Assembly: GCA_947683625.1 (NCBI GenBank)
Contig: CANTUR010000529.1
Span: 1-64,000 of the forward strand
Length of the DNA: 64,000 nucleotides
Reading direction: 5' to 3'
Source of the DNA: Mallotus nudiflorus
Lineage: Eukaryota > Streptophyta > Magnoliopsida > Malpighiales > Euphorbiaceae
Positions within the stretch are counted from its first letter, which is position 1; each line of letters begins with the position of its first letter. Positions 10,458 to 21,568 of the stretch are shown in pieces. The notes under the pieces were generated by a model. That model saw nothing but the letters and a program-made list of their open reading frames with translations, ran no database searches and was not told the origin of the DNA. The position numbers and the translations under genes were made by a program.

Positions 10458-12434
10458 TATAGACACTCGATTCGGTCGGCCCGTGTTAGGGGACGAATTA
10501 GGGTTACTCAGTTTGACCGGCCCATTGTCAAGCCCAATGATGAGAATGTGAAACTTGGACATGAGAATGAAGCTTGAATCTCTAAGTGGAAAGTGAACTA
10601 GAAAACCCAGAACTGAGCCCAACAATCCAAATTTGGCCCAAGCCTGCCTGGCCCAGCATAGGCTCGGGCCAAAGGGGCATCACCTCAGTGTAATGAGGCG
10701 ATCGCCTCATTGATGAGGCGCCACCCCTATGGCAGCCCACTTGCAGTTGTAATCGGCCAAGTGGTGCGGGCGCCACTCTCCAAACCTCTTTCTTGCATGA
10801 GGAAAAGATTTTTGGGGAAAGAAAAAAGGCTAGGAGAGCTCATGATGGGCTAGGAGGCTTAGAGGCATGGGAAAGCTAAGGAATAAAAGAAAAAAGAGAG
10901 AGAGGAAAGGGGGGAGGTTAGTGAGAAATGAGGGAGAAAGCTCTGGAGAAAAAAAAAACAGAGAAAAAAAGAAAAGAAAAAACATCCTCAAGAAAGGGAA
11001 GGAAGGTTGAAGCAACGGAGTCCACTTTATCCATAAGAGAAGAAGGGAGGAACTTGTGTCAAAGGTAGATACCACATCCTAGTAAGGATCTTAATCAAAA
11101 CATCTCTGAGGGCCTCTCATTTTGGTATAAAACCTGTACTTAAACTTGACATGTACATTCATTTTGTGAGTTCTTGTTTGTGTGACTAAGTCCTTAACAC
11201 ATTTTAGGTTTATCTCTAATGTGTCTAGCTTGATATCTCACTTTATTGATGGGTCTTTGAATACTATTTACATGTAGTTGTAGTCTGATGATTGTAGAGT
11301 GTGTGTATGCATGTATTGTTACTTAGAGTAGAAGTCTGTACGTCTTAGGAGTCAGACTGGCCTGGTGATCAGGCAACGCCTCTCACCTCAATGAGGCGAT
11401 CGCCCCATTGACAAGCCTTTAGGGAGTCTATCTTTTGTGTGTGTGTTACCTTTTTTTTTTCCTCGGAATTGTTAGAGCCCTTGTTGATGAGGCGTCGCCT
11501 CATCAATGAGGCGATCACCTCATCTCAATGAGGTGATTGCCTCATCAATGAGGCGAACGCCTCATTGATAGGGTTAACCCGCTTCCTACTTCATTTTTTT
11601 ATTTGTTTGCTATGACATCTGCTTTATTATATCCCCTTTTGACTTTAAATGTGTTTGTATGATTGCATGATGGTGATTATCTTGACTATTTGATGGTTTC
11701 TTTATTCCATAATGTGAAAACCCCCTTTTATATATATATATAGAGTCTCCTTATAAGTATCATTACATGTGACTTCATTTTTTTTATGAAAGGAAGGGCT
11801 AACCGTGTGTTATTTGTAGGAATTACTTGATGATTTCTATCATCGAGTAATCACTTTTGCTAGTTATCCCTTATATATTGCCACTTTTATGTTATTTTAA
11901 TAGTTTATTTTCGGTATATGTTTGGTTTATTTTCTGTATATTATTCATTTATTTAGCTAAAAAGTGTTGTAATCCTTAATCCCTTTCCCCACCTAATTTT
12001 GAATGTATGGTTGTAAATTATTATTTATTTTATTTACTATGTTTTTTGGGACTTAAAGGCATGAAATTGGACTAATGTGCAAACTCGGACTTAATTATAA
12101 AATCTGACAATTATCCAAAGGCAATTTCATAACATGTGGCAAATGAGGAAATAATTAAATGGTGATAAAATGCAAAACACAAACGGAGGCCAACCGCAAG
12201 GTTGGGTGGGCATTCAAATGCTCATACCCAGTTTTTGAACTAGATCTCTGATGATGGCTTATAGGATCCTCCGTGGGATCCAGTTACTGTACAATGTGTC
12301 CCAACTTTTATCCGGGTGGTGACTCCATCTCCGAATTGGCCCATGACCTATATTGTATTTCCTAGTGGGCCTCGAGCTCACACAGTGCTGTGGTTTCCAA
12401 ACACTTGGGCACATGCTAAACCCCGCCGCCTACA
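10458..12434 (+). repeat. 5' LTR of element L
   Basis: 1977 bp, from TATAGACACTCG (mutated TG) to CGCCTACA. A TATA box (TATAAAA, 11126-11132) suggests the transcription start lies shortly downstream. The LTR carries several copies of a GAGGCGATCGCCTC palindrome and its variants (10695-10708, about 11390, 11490-11570). Confidence 0.9.
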
Positions 12435-12435
12435 G

Positions 12436-12455
12436 TGGCGACTCCACTGGGGATA
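12436..12455 (+). other. Primer-binding site of element L
   Basis: TGGCGACTCCACTGGGGATA begins two bases after the LTR end at 12434. It starts with TGG, the complement of a tRNA CCA tail. A very similar site is characteristic of Ogre-type elements, where I recall tRNA-Arg as the reported primer; the tRNA identity was not checked here. Confidence 0.7.
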
Positions 12456-13366
12456 GAGAAACTGATTCCAATGTTTTATGTTTTATCATCTTTAATTATT
12501 TTCTTATTTCTCCCTGCATTTATGCATTCACTACACATTTTGCACACAATGAGCACTTCAGTCCCGAATAAACCCAAAATAGTTAGTACTTCGCTACTTA
12601 CATTTCACTCAAACCTGGTGGTGGAATATTTGATTATTGTCACTCACGACACGTATTAATCCATGTTGTTTGACCCTTGAGTGGGGAGATGTTTATGGAT
12701 GTATATCGTTGTGGGAGCTGAAGCCTTTTTACCCAAGACTCAAGCCCATGTAATGACTTAGCAACTATCCTTAGGAATTTTCCCACATGCATGTGTATTA
12801 TGCCATATAATGGACCCTTAAAATAAATCTTGAGCCCATTAATAAGCAGTCCAAAATAAAATGAGCTCTTGTGTCTGACTAAAGCCCATTATAAATAAGT
12901 TAGTCAACAAAGGTCTCTCATGCCTACTTATAACCCATTTCAAATGGGCTTTGACAAGTAAGTTTATGGTGCTAAGGATCTTGGCTCATAGAAAGTGGAC
13001 TCGGGCTTTATTTAAAGGAGCCATTACTTGTCTGAATCATTTTTAGAGTTTTCTTGCATACGTCAGTTTTATTATCCCCCACTGATAATTAAAACCCAAG
13101 CCAAAAATCCTAGGACAAGATACTCGCCATTGAATGCGTGTGTGGGAGAAATAAGGGCGGAAGTTTGCACGTTTAAGTTCCATGTTTTGATCTTGTATAT
13201 CTTTTTGTGTGTGACCTTTTGTTTCTAAACAAAATGAACTTGCATATCATGCATACATATCATGCATCATTCTAACCAACTATTTTGCAGCGCTATAGAT
13301 CCTTTAAGCTCAGCAAGGTGGGTCTGAACTAATTCAGGGTGTTTGATCAGAAATTTAGAATTAGGA
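12456..13366 (+). other. Untranslated leader of element L
   Basis: About 0.9 kb between primer site and gag. Only short frames with no family resemblance are present. Some Ogre elements carry an extra ORF here; none is supported in this copy. Confidence 0.5.
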
Positions 13367-14804
13367 ATGGCAGGAGGGTTTGATCCAGAAACATTTGGGG
13401 CATAGTGGAAAGAAGAAGTAATAACAAAAACCCGGGCTATGATGAGGGAAATGATGGGGGAGATTACTAAGCTTATCAGAGAAAGTCAGCCAATACAGCC
13501 ACTTAATGCACCCCCAATCGATCCGATTGATCTTGATGAGGAGATACCGATTAGAGGAAGGGAAGAAGATGATGTGATGGTATTGGCCAATCCGGGGAAT
13601 CAAAGGAACGTCATCCGAGCCGAAGATGTGGGTCAGACTAAGTGGGCTAAGAATATGACCAGAGTGATGAATCAGATGCAGGTGATGATGAAGGAGAAGG
13701 GTATGGTTGCTCCTCTAGATTATGACTTGAATTTGGAAAAGGGTGATGAACCGCTGCCTCGTAAGTTTAAATTCCCGGACATGAAGAAGTATATTGGTGC
13801 CGTGGATCTCCATTTGCATTTGAAGCAATATGTAACATACATGAAGGCTACTGAGAGCCAACTTGTTAAGCAATTCCCTATTTCATTGGAAGGAACGCCA
13901 ATTCATTGGTATTACACCTTGGAACCTCATGTTCAGTCGAATTGGAACGAATTGTGCGCTACTTTTGTCAAGCAATATGGTCTCAACGTTCAATTGGAGG
14001 TGTCTCTGAGAGTTCAATGAGCCTTTTGTCGATTACCTGACTCGTTGGAGGGGAAAGTTATCCCTAATGAGGCATAGGCCTACTAAGTCTGACCAGTTGG
14101 TGCTAGCAATAGAAGGGTGTGTTCGAGCATTGTCTAGGAAATTGAGGGATTTGGGAGTCAGGAACTTTGAGGAATTATATAGATTTGGGGTCCAGAAAGA
14201 ATCAGATTTGGCTCAAGACAAGAAGTTCTTCAGAAGAGGATCTGAGGGCAAAGAGGGGGCTAGCTCGAGCAGTAGCATTCAGATTCATGCTATTCGACCA
14301 CCGAGCAGTAATGTACAAGTCAGTGCAGTTAGACAACCCTAGAGATTTTCTAATCTGGGATGTCCTATGTCCAAAGTCCTCGATAAGCTCATTGAGAAGA
14401 ACCTGCTATGACCTTTGCCTTCACAACAACCTTTACCAGGAGCCAACCCAAAGCTTTTCTATAAATTTCATCAGACTATCAGGCACGCCATAGACAGTTA
14501 CACCTGGTTAAAGCATGAAATCCAAGATTTGATAGACTCAGGCAAAATTATTGACCCAGAAAATAGAAAACCAAACACTCAAACCAACCCATTACTTAAT
14601 TATCGAAATGCACCACCTCCTAACCCATCCATTCTGATGGTCAACTCTGGCCTAATAGAAGAACAAGTCCTAAACTCCTTCATTGATGTCTCTCCCAATT
14701 CCCAACAAGTCAAGCCTGAAAATTTGAGAACAAGCAAACAACCCTCAGAGTTACAGGTGCAAGTCTTGGACATATGGAGTTTTGATGATGAAAGCAGAGA
14801 ATGA
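13367..14804 (+). pseudogene. gag: Element L gag (Tat/Ogre type), frameshifted
   Basis: The capsid precursor that would package the element's RNA. The frame opens at ATG 13367, hits a TAG after about 12 codons, then is open from 13439 to 14020 with the gag core (FKFPDMKKYIGAVDLHLHLK, then an LEGTPIHWYYTLEPH segment). A frame change near 14000-14020 moves the reading into the frame that continues through VDYLTRWRGKL and LGVRNFEELYRFGVQKE. Two further stops follow at about 14340 and 14407. The last part (FHQTIRHAIDSYTWLKHEIQ) looks like a zinc-knuckle region with its cysteines lost, followed by a DLIDSGKI motif typical of this branch. Not functional. Confidence 0.8.
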
Positions 14805-16391
14805 GATGACCTATGGGACAACGAGGGGTGTGAGCAGAATCAGTATGTGTGAAAGGTTGAAGAAAAGGGAAAAGGAACCAAGGTTACCAAGACTAGGCCC
14901 GAAAAGGTAGAATGTGCAAAGAAGGGAAAGGGGGTAGAACAAAGCAGAAAGACCATTGCCAGTGTTTAGGAGTTACTCATGCATTCTAGGGATCACAGTG
15001 AAGCCTTGGTCCTGGCACTAGACCAAAGAAATATTTCCACTAATTCCACTCTAGAACAGATGGTTCAATCTTTTACAAAAACTCCCTAAGGAATAATAAC
15101 ATTTTCCAATGACAATTTGCCTCTAGAAGGGAGGGATCACCATAAAGCTCTATTTATCAAAGTCGAAGCAAAAGGGAAGATGACCTGCTGTGTGATGGTT
15201 GACAACGGTTATGCCATCAATGTATGTCCATTGAAGATTCTGTAAAAGCTAGGGTTGATAGTAGCCGACCTAAAGCCTTTTGAGGTGGTTATCAAGGCTT
15301 ATGATGACACCAAGAGATCTGTGGAAGGAACTTTCAGGGCGTTAGTCAGAACAGGGCCTATAGAAGTTTGGGTTGACCTGCATGTGCTTGATATCCCGGT
15401 AACCTTTGCCATTTTATTGGGAAGGCCATGGTTTCACCCCCTGGGTGGCATTCCATCCATTGTTCATCAAAAGGTTAAGTTTCCACACGAAGGGAGGGTT
15501 GTCACCATCTCAGTCGAAACTGAAGTCGCCATAGCCGCACTGAAGTTGATCCCTAAGGAGATTTCCCTTATCCCTAGTTTTAAAGTCTGCGTGATCTACA
15601 AAGATGAGATGGATGAAAGGGTTCTGAGAATGATGTGCAGTATGAAGTTTCTACCCGACATGGGATTAGGGAAAAATCAAAGTGGACCTTCAGGGTTTAT
15701 GGGAAACAAAGTACCTATTTTGAAGCACGGGTTATGGTTCAAAGAGGTTGACAAAGCTAGGAAAGAGATGGGTATATCGGACCGATCTAAAGAAAAGGAG
15801 AAGGAAACCGTAGCTAGGAAGAAGACTATGTGGGAAATCTTTATAAAGAAAGGCACCGGGCAACCATACAGTGGGACTCTAGAGCCTTTCCTAATGGCTG
15901 GGGAAGTTATCCTAGGATTCGAGATTTTTGCTGAATTTATGAACAAAATCGGGGAAGCTGCTATCGAAAAGGCCCCTACTGAGGAGTTGGTACTAGTTGA
16001 AGAGGAGTCTAGAGAGGATGAAGCTACTTCGGAACAGAAGGGTATTGATGATCAGAACAAAAACCTAGACTTTGAGACCTATATCCTTGATTCTATCATA
16101 GATACCTTTTATGATGACTTTGATGTTTCCCTAACTTCTCTGTTGGAAACTGATGATCTTTTCTTTTCAAAAGTGAATGCAATGAAATCTGAATTTGCTT
16201 ATTTGTGTGATGTGTTCCCTAATGGTTATTCTATTTGTGATGATCATTTCATGCATATGTTTGACATTAATTCCACACAAACTGAATCATTTAATTTAGG
16301 CACAGACGATAATCCTAAAAATATACTGCTTGCTTCTAGTTTAACTCATGGTGAGAGAGAAAAAATGGAAGAAATCTTAAAAAAGAGATAG
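14805..16391 (+). pseudogene. Element L protease and G-patch-like region, degenerate
   Basis: Aspartic protease that would cut the polyprotein. The active-site region reads MVDNGYAINVCP near 15200, in place of the DNGSA-like motif usual in this branch, and is followed by a stop just before 15255. The next frame, 15255-16391, is open for 378 codons. It contains ILLGRPWFH (protease C-terminal part), a glycine-rich MGLGKNQSGPSGFMG stretch near residues 139-153 resembling the G-patch of Ogre polyproteins, and an acidic linker. It ends at a single TAG (16389-16391) in frame with the RT that follows. Confidence 0.75.
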
Positions 16392-17730
16392 AAAGTATTT
16401 GTTTGGGGTTATAAAAACATGCCCGGAATCGATAGGGAGATCTCAGAACACAGAATCCCCACATACCCTCACAGAGCGCTAATAAAGCAAAAGCAAAGGA
16501 GGCTAAGGCCAAAATGGGCTCTCTTGGTTAAGGAAGAAGTCGAAAAGCTGCTGAAGGCAAAGTTTTTAGAAGTGGTAGAGGACACTCAGTGGTTAGCAAA
16601 TATAGTTCCAGTTCCCAAGAAGGATGGAAGGGTCAAAGTGTGTGTGGACTACCGAGATTTGAATAAAGCTTGCCCTAAGGATGACTTTCCCCTACTACAT
16701 ATTGACACATTGATTGATAGTGCAACTTCCAATGCAATGTACTCTTTTATGGATGGATTTTCGGAATACAATCAGATCATGATGGCAGTAATGGATAGAT
16801 TGAAGACATCATTCATCACCGAATGGGGCGTATACTATTACTAAGTGATGCCCTTCGGGTTGAAGAATTTGGGGGCCACTTATCACAGGATGGCGACTGC
16901 ACGACATGATCCATAAAAAGGTCAAAGTGTATGTGGATGATATGATGGTGAAATCTGCAACCAGGGAAGGGCATTTTGAAACACTAGACAAGTTTTTGGC
17001 AAGAGCATAAAAGTATAATCTCAGACTGAACCCGAAAAAGTGTGTTTTTGGGGTCACATCTGAGAAACTGTTAGGACACATTGTCAGCCAGAAAGGAATA
17101 GAGATGGATCCATATAAGATCAGAGCAATCAGGGATATGCCCGCACTAAAGAACGAAAAAGAGGACTGGGGTTTTTGGGGCATTTACAGTATATCAGCAG
17201 ATTCATAGCCAAACTAATAGCCATCTGCAACCCTATCTTTAAGCTTCTGAAGAAAGACCAACTTATTGTGTGGAACGAGAAATGTCAATAGGCTTTTGAA
17301 ACTATCAAGGATTATTTGATGAATCCCCCTATCTTATAACCACTAAGACCAGGTAAAGTCTTAATCATGTATCTGGCAATTGAAAAGGATGCAATAGGGG
17401 CGATGCTAGCATAGGAAGGTGAAAGGAAGATAGAGCATGCTGTATATTACCTGAGTAAAAAGCTTATACCCTACAAATCTACTTATAGTTTAGTAGAGAG
17501 AAATTATCTAGCAGTGATTTGGGCAATGAGGAAACTCTGACACTACTTCCAGTCTTATAAAGTGCAAGCAATTTCCAAACATGATCCCCTTAGGTACCTC
17601 TAATAGACCCCGTTTCTTACGGGAAAGTTGGCTAGGTGGATCATTTTGCTCATAGAATTTGATATAGAGTATGTGGCCAAAAGGAAAGTAAAAGGAAGAG
17701 CAGTAGAAGACTTCTTGGCGCAAAGCCTGG
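16392..17730 (+). pseudogene. Element L reverse transcriptase and RNase H, broken
   Basis: RT would copy element RNA into DNA. The open start (16419-16844) has the fingers motif VPVPKKDGRVKVCVDYRDLN and then PKDDFPLLHIDTLID. A stop follows the YYY of the EWGVYYY segment, then a frame change near 16890. The catalytic YVDD is intact at 16930-16941. Downstream are LGHIVSQKGIEMDP, and RNase H blocks EHAVYYLSKKL and STYSLVERNYLAVIWAM, with several stops (for example near 17010, 17290, 17337 and 17414). The region ends with GRAVEDFLAQ near 17720. Sequence order is normal but expression as one protein is impossible. Confidence 0.85.
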
Positions 17731-18200
17731 TGGGGGATACCCAAGATTGGAAGCTGGAGTTCCTCGACAAGCATTTAGGGGCAATAGAGATACAAGATTG
17801 GGAAATGTACTTTGATGGAGCTATCAATAACAAAGGGGCCGGGATAGGAGTAATTTTGGTTACGCCATAAGGAGAAATGATCCTGATGGCAAAAAGGCTC
17901 GAATTTGAAGTAATAACCAAGCAAAATATGAAGTCTGCATCTTTGTCTTAAAAGCATTACGTAGCGCAGGGGCGGAAAATGTCACTGTCTATAAGGATTC
18001 CATGCTAGTTATAAAACAAGCCACCAAAGAATGGGAGATAAAAGAAGACAGATTACGGCTGTACTGGGAATACTTGACCACCATCCTATGCTCCTTCACA
18101 CAGTGTAAATTCGTTTATTTGCCAAGGGAAGGAAACTAGGTAGCTGACGCCCTAGCCACACTGGTCTCCATATGGGAAAGTGGGAAACAACCAGAGGCCA
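17731..18200 (+). pseudogene. Element L second (archaeal-type) RNase H domain, broken
   Basis: Between the RT-linked RNase H and the integrase lies a second RNase H-like domain: WEMYFDGAINNKGAGIGVIL at about 17800-17860, then, after a stop and a frame change, an AKYEVCIFVLKAL helix, VYKDSMLVIKQ and LPREGN..VADALA at about 18120-18150. The YFDGA, E, D and VADALA positions match the catalytic layout of the domain. A second RNase H is the established hallmark of the Tat branch. It is broken by at least two stops and one shift. Confidence 0.75.
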
Positions 18201-19527
18201 GACCCTTAATTCTCACAAAGTCTCGAGCCCCCTGTTATGAAGAGGTGAGAGTAACGCTAGTTGATGCCACTGAGAAACCTTGGTTCTATAATTTACAAAG
18301 GTATATAGAAACTGGGCAATTTTTGGATGACGTTGATAAGAAAGAAAGGATATCCCTATAAATGTTATCTTGACAGTTCATAAGCCATGGGGGGATATTA
18401 GACAAAAGAATGCCGGTCGGGGTACACCTGAGATGCATCGACAAGGATGAAGGTCAGAAGCTTATGGAAGCAATTCATGAAGGGGTGTGCGGACTACTCA
18501 TGAATGGGACTATCTTGGTAAAGAAAATAGCCCACTAGGGGTACTTCTGGCTCACCATGGAAGCATATTATGTTGGATTTATGAAGAAATGTCACAATTG
18601 CCAAACATATGGTGATGTTAGCCACCTACCATCTATGGAACTTCAAGGAATGACGTCTCCTTGGCCGTTTGCTATATGGGGAATTGACATCATAGGGGAG
18701 GTAAGGCCAAAAGCAACTAATGGCTATCGGCACATCATTGTGGCCATTGACTACTTCTCTAAGTGGGTTGAGGCTGAATCTTATGCTACCGTGGGGGCGA
18801 GGCAAATGTCGAGGTTCATCAAAAAGAACATAATCTGTAGATATGGTATGCCATACCATGTAGTTATAGACAATGGTGTTCAGTTTCAAGCAGAGATGAC
18901 CACACTACTAAAGGACTATAAGATTGAGCACCATAGATCAACTCCATATAGGCCACAAGTAAATGGGGTGATGGAAGTAGCAAATAAGAATGTAAAAAAG
19001 ATCTTGGCCAATACGCTGGAAAATTACCGAGATTGGGCTAATTACTTACAATTTGCATTATGGGGGTATCGAACCACTGCTAAAATTTTGACAGGGGTCA
19101 CTCCATACTCCTTAGTTTACGGGTGTGAGGCCGTTTTGCCCGTAGAGGTTGAGATAAGGTCATTGAGAGTCCTTATGGAGTCTAAACTCCCCGAGTATCA
19201 GTAGGTTGAAAGTTGGTTGGCTCAGTTGACATTGCTGGATGAAAAGAGGATGAAGGCTATGTATCATTCTCAGTTATATCAGAAAAGAATAGCCCATGCC
19301 TACAATAAGAAGATTAAGCCAAGCAAGATTTGAAAGGGGGATCTGGTGTTGAAACTTACAAGATCAGTCATGACCAATCCTCAAGGAAAGTTTAAGCCCA
19401 ACTGGGAGGGACCGTATCTAGTAAAGAAGTTATTTTCAAAAGGCACTGCCATTTTGTCTAACATGGAGGGAAACGAGTTCAAAGAACCCATCAACCTAGA
19501 CAAGCTTAAGAAATACTTTCTGTGAAA
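18201..19527 (+). pseudogene. Element L integrase, broken
   Basis: Integrase would insert the cDNA. The zinc-binding N-terminus is present: EAIHEGVCGLL near 18470 and FMKKCHNCQTYGD near 18590, with a stop at about 18536. The core is open from 18557 to 19204 with the catalytic triad in context: WGIDIIG (D), VIDNGVQF (D) and GVMEVANKN (E). A TAG at 19202-19204 cuts off the C-terminal part, which continues in frame through KGDLVLKL, another stop near 19332, and the NWEGPYLVKK block, ending KKYFL at about 19524. No chromodomain follows, as expected for Tat elements. Confidence 0.85.
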
Positions 19528-19541
19528 AGTCTCGCTAGGGA

Positions 19542-19659
19542 GAAAACCTTGAAAAGAGGTTGTCTAGGCAAAAGTTAGAGACTAAAAAGAAAGAAAAAAA
19601 AGGGGGTCCTGCTGGACTGAAAACCTCAAAAGAGGCAGTCCAGGTAAAAGTTAAGGACA
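19542..19659 (+). repeat. Two-copy direct repeat downstream of L integrase
   Basis: Two diverged copies of a block of about 41 bp, 77 bp apart (19542-19582 and 19619-19659), each starting GAAAACCT and ending AAAAGTTA followed by GAC within a few bases. It lies just after the integrase stop, at the start of the long 3' region. Function unknown. Confidence 0.6.
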
Positions 19660-19994
19660 TGTAAAAGGGGAAGGAGAGGCACAAAATGGTTAGTTGGAAA
19701 ACTTACAAGGGCAAGCCAACTAATAACATGAGATGTACCAGAAGTGAAATGTATATATGTTTTGTGCTTAAATGAAATGAAATTGATTGCTTTAATTGTC
19801 GTTAAACATTGCATAATGTGTCCATTACAAGCCATTTAACTAGTACAAAAGGGAAATTACTTCTAACAAAAGGGAAAATAACGACTTCATTCCATGAGCT
19901 AGTTTTGTTTTCTCTTCTTTTATTGCCTACCCTGTGAACTTAACATTTTTAATTCTCTTGTCCTTTTATATTTAATAAACTCATCTCTTTCTGT

Positions 19995-21170
19995 CTATTG
20001 TAAGCAAACCCACGCTTTGTAATGATCATCGGTGGTCTGATCACCATCGTAGCTTAAGCTTCTTTCGATGGCTCTTTGAGGCCAAGTTGCCACTAGGTGG
20101 TCCAAAAAATTATGAGAAAGCGGCCTTGGCTTGAACTCATGAACAGGCTCTATAATCAGTTATTTATGACCGTATTGGCGATAGAGGCGGGCTGGATTAT
20201 AGAAAGTGGCAAAATAGAGACCGGCAATCGGGACACAATATGTGTAAGACCGAAGGGTCACATGCTGTAACCCCTACCAGGGACACATCCAGTGAATCAG
20301 TGTAACAAGGAATGTTGATAGCCAGCCACAAATGTCTATAGGGATGGGATGTAGTTTCCTTATTCGATAATGCTTGGCTTGATAATGCCTAATGTCTTGG
20401 GGAGGTTCGATCAAGGCTAGCTTTTCATAAAGCCACATCTGTGTGATTGCAAATGTTTAGATACATGCAGTATTGGCAGTTGAAAGTAAAGGAAGGGCAA
20501 CGGGAAAGTTAGCTCCGGTAAAAAGGGGCTTCCAGAGAATCATCGCATTCTTGTGAAGTCATATAATCTAATGATGGTTTCTGCTAAGATGAGAGGGAAG
20601 GGATTGAGCCTTGACTCCACTTGATCGAGGATGGTGAGGATCTTCATATCACAGTGCCCTAAGGGAGAAACCAACAGAAATTAAGCATATAAAGAGAGGG
20701 CTAACATGCGGGGCCAGTAAGTTTCCCCTTTGTCCACAATCATGATGACTTCGAGGAGGGACTCCAATTTGATTTCTAAGCCGGAGATATAGTGGAAGGA
20801 AGACCAAGGTAGAAGATTGAACATATGCTCCATTTATTATTGAATGGAGTGAGAATCTGGGTTTTCAAGAGCATAATTGCAAGTTAGTAAGCAAAATCTA
20901 TATGATGGCCGAGAATTGCCTCAAATTCCCCTGGTAGGGGACATATTTATATTGTGTTGAGCCAAAAAATGTGTTTCTAGGGTCCCAAAATTGAACCATG
21001 GCATGGAGAAAAGGGTAATTAATTCTCCAAGTATGGAGAGATTTGAAGACCGCAAGATGAAATGGCTCTAACCCGGCCCAAGATTTATTGTCCAAACCTT
21101 TCAAAATTGACTGTAGGGACCTCAGACTTTGTTCTGTCAAGTTTGTGGCTTTTTAGAGACACTTAGAGGG
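19995..21170 (-). pseudogene. Antisense DUF7745-like gene carried by element L, broken
   Basis: On the strand opposite to L's own genes. The first part (about 21170-20898) reads LRSLQSILKGLDNKSWAGLE, then a MVQFWDP block followed by a degenerate PTIEE-like segment. After a frame break it continues from about 20830 with KLESLLEVIM, RMLALSLYA, ILDQVESRLNPFPLILAETI, then, in a shifted frame from about 20445, QMWLYEKLALIEPP, IHWMCPW and NPARLYRQYG, ending AWVCLQ-stop at 19995-19997. This order of blocks fits the plant DUF7745 family, whose function is unknown; the name is recalled, not searched. A TATA box at 21231-21237 precedes it. No start codon is evident; several stops and at least two frame breaks are present. 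Confidence 0.6.
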
Positions 21171-21230
21171 AGAAACAAAAAGGGGAGGATGAAGGGGATT
21201 CAAAAATTAGGTCAAACACAGGAATGTGGG

Positions 21231-21237
21231 TTTTATA
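21231..21237 (-). promoter_or_regulatory. TATA box of the antisense DUF7745-like gene
   Basis: On the minus strand CCCCTATAAAACCCAC, a near-ideal plant TATA box. It lies about 60-90 bp upstream of the first recognisable codons, with a pyrimidine-rich stretch between. The palindrome cluster 21249-21325 is immediately upstream of it. Confidence 0.6.
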
Positions 21238-21248
21238 GGGGCAGGACC

Positions 21249-21330
21249 GCCTGCTGCTGAGGTGGTCGCCTCATCGATGAGGCGATCGCCTCTTCACCAG
21301 GGTTCAATGAGGCGATCGGCTCATCAGCAG
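21249..21330. repeat. Cluster of GAGGCGATCGCCTC palindromes
   Basis: Several adjacent copies and variants of a GC-rich palindrome, including a perfect GAGGCGATCGCCTC near 21280. The same unit recurs in both LTRs of L and in intron 1 of the antisense PMD gene. Here it lies directly upstream of a minus-strand TATA box. Confidence 0.75.
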
Positions 21331-21568
21331 TACATGCCAATTGCATTTCTTTGAATCACATAGTCTAAACAAGTGCCATTGGAATATAGTGGGACAATTA
21401 TGCATGCAAACATTGAAATCAACTCACATGTGAAGAAATGAGAAAAGCAAAACAAATGAATTTTAATCGAGGAAAATGTTGAGTTTTGCAAACATTCTAT
21501 TCATAAATTCTAAAACCAAAATTTTGCATTCACTACTCAAAGACTACATAAATTTTAACCCTGGAACA

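Noticed and set aside
10695..10708. GCGATCGC palindrome resembling the cyanobacterial HIP1 motif, hinting at contamination
   Set aside because: It lies inside the LTR of a plant Tat/Ogre element and recurs with it; no cyanobacterial genes are present.
12353..12659. Two overlapping ORFs at the 5' LTR end and leader of L
   Set aside because: They cross the LTR border and primer site and have no family resemblance.
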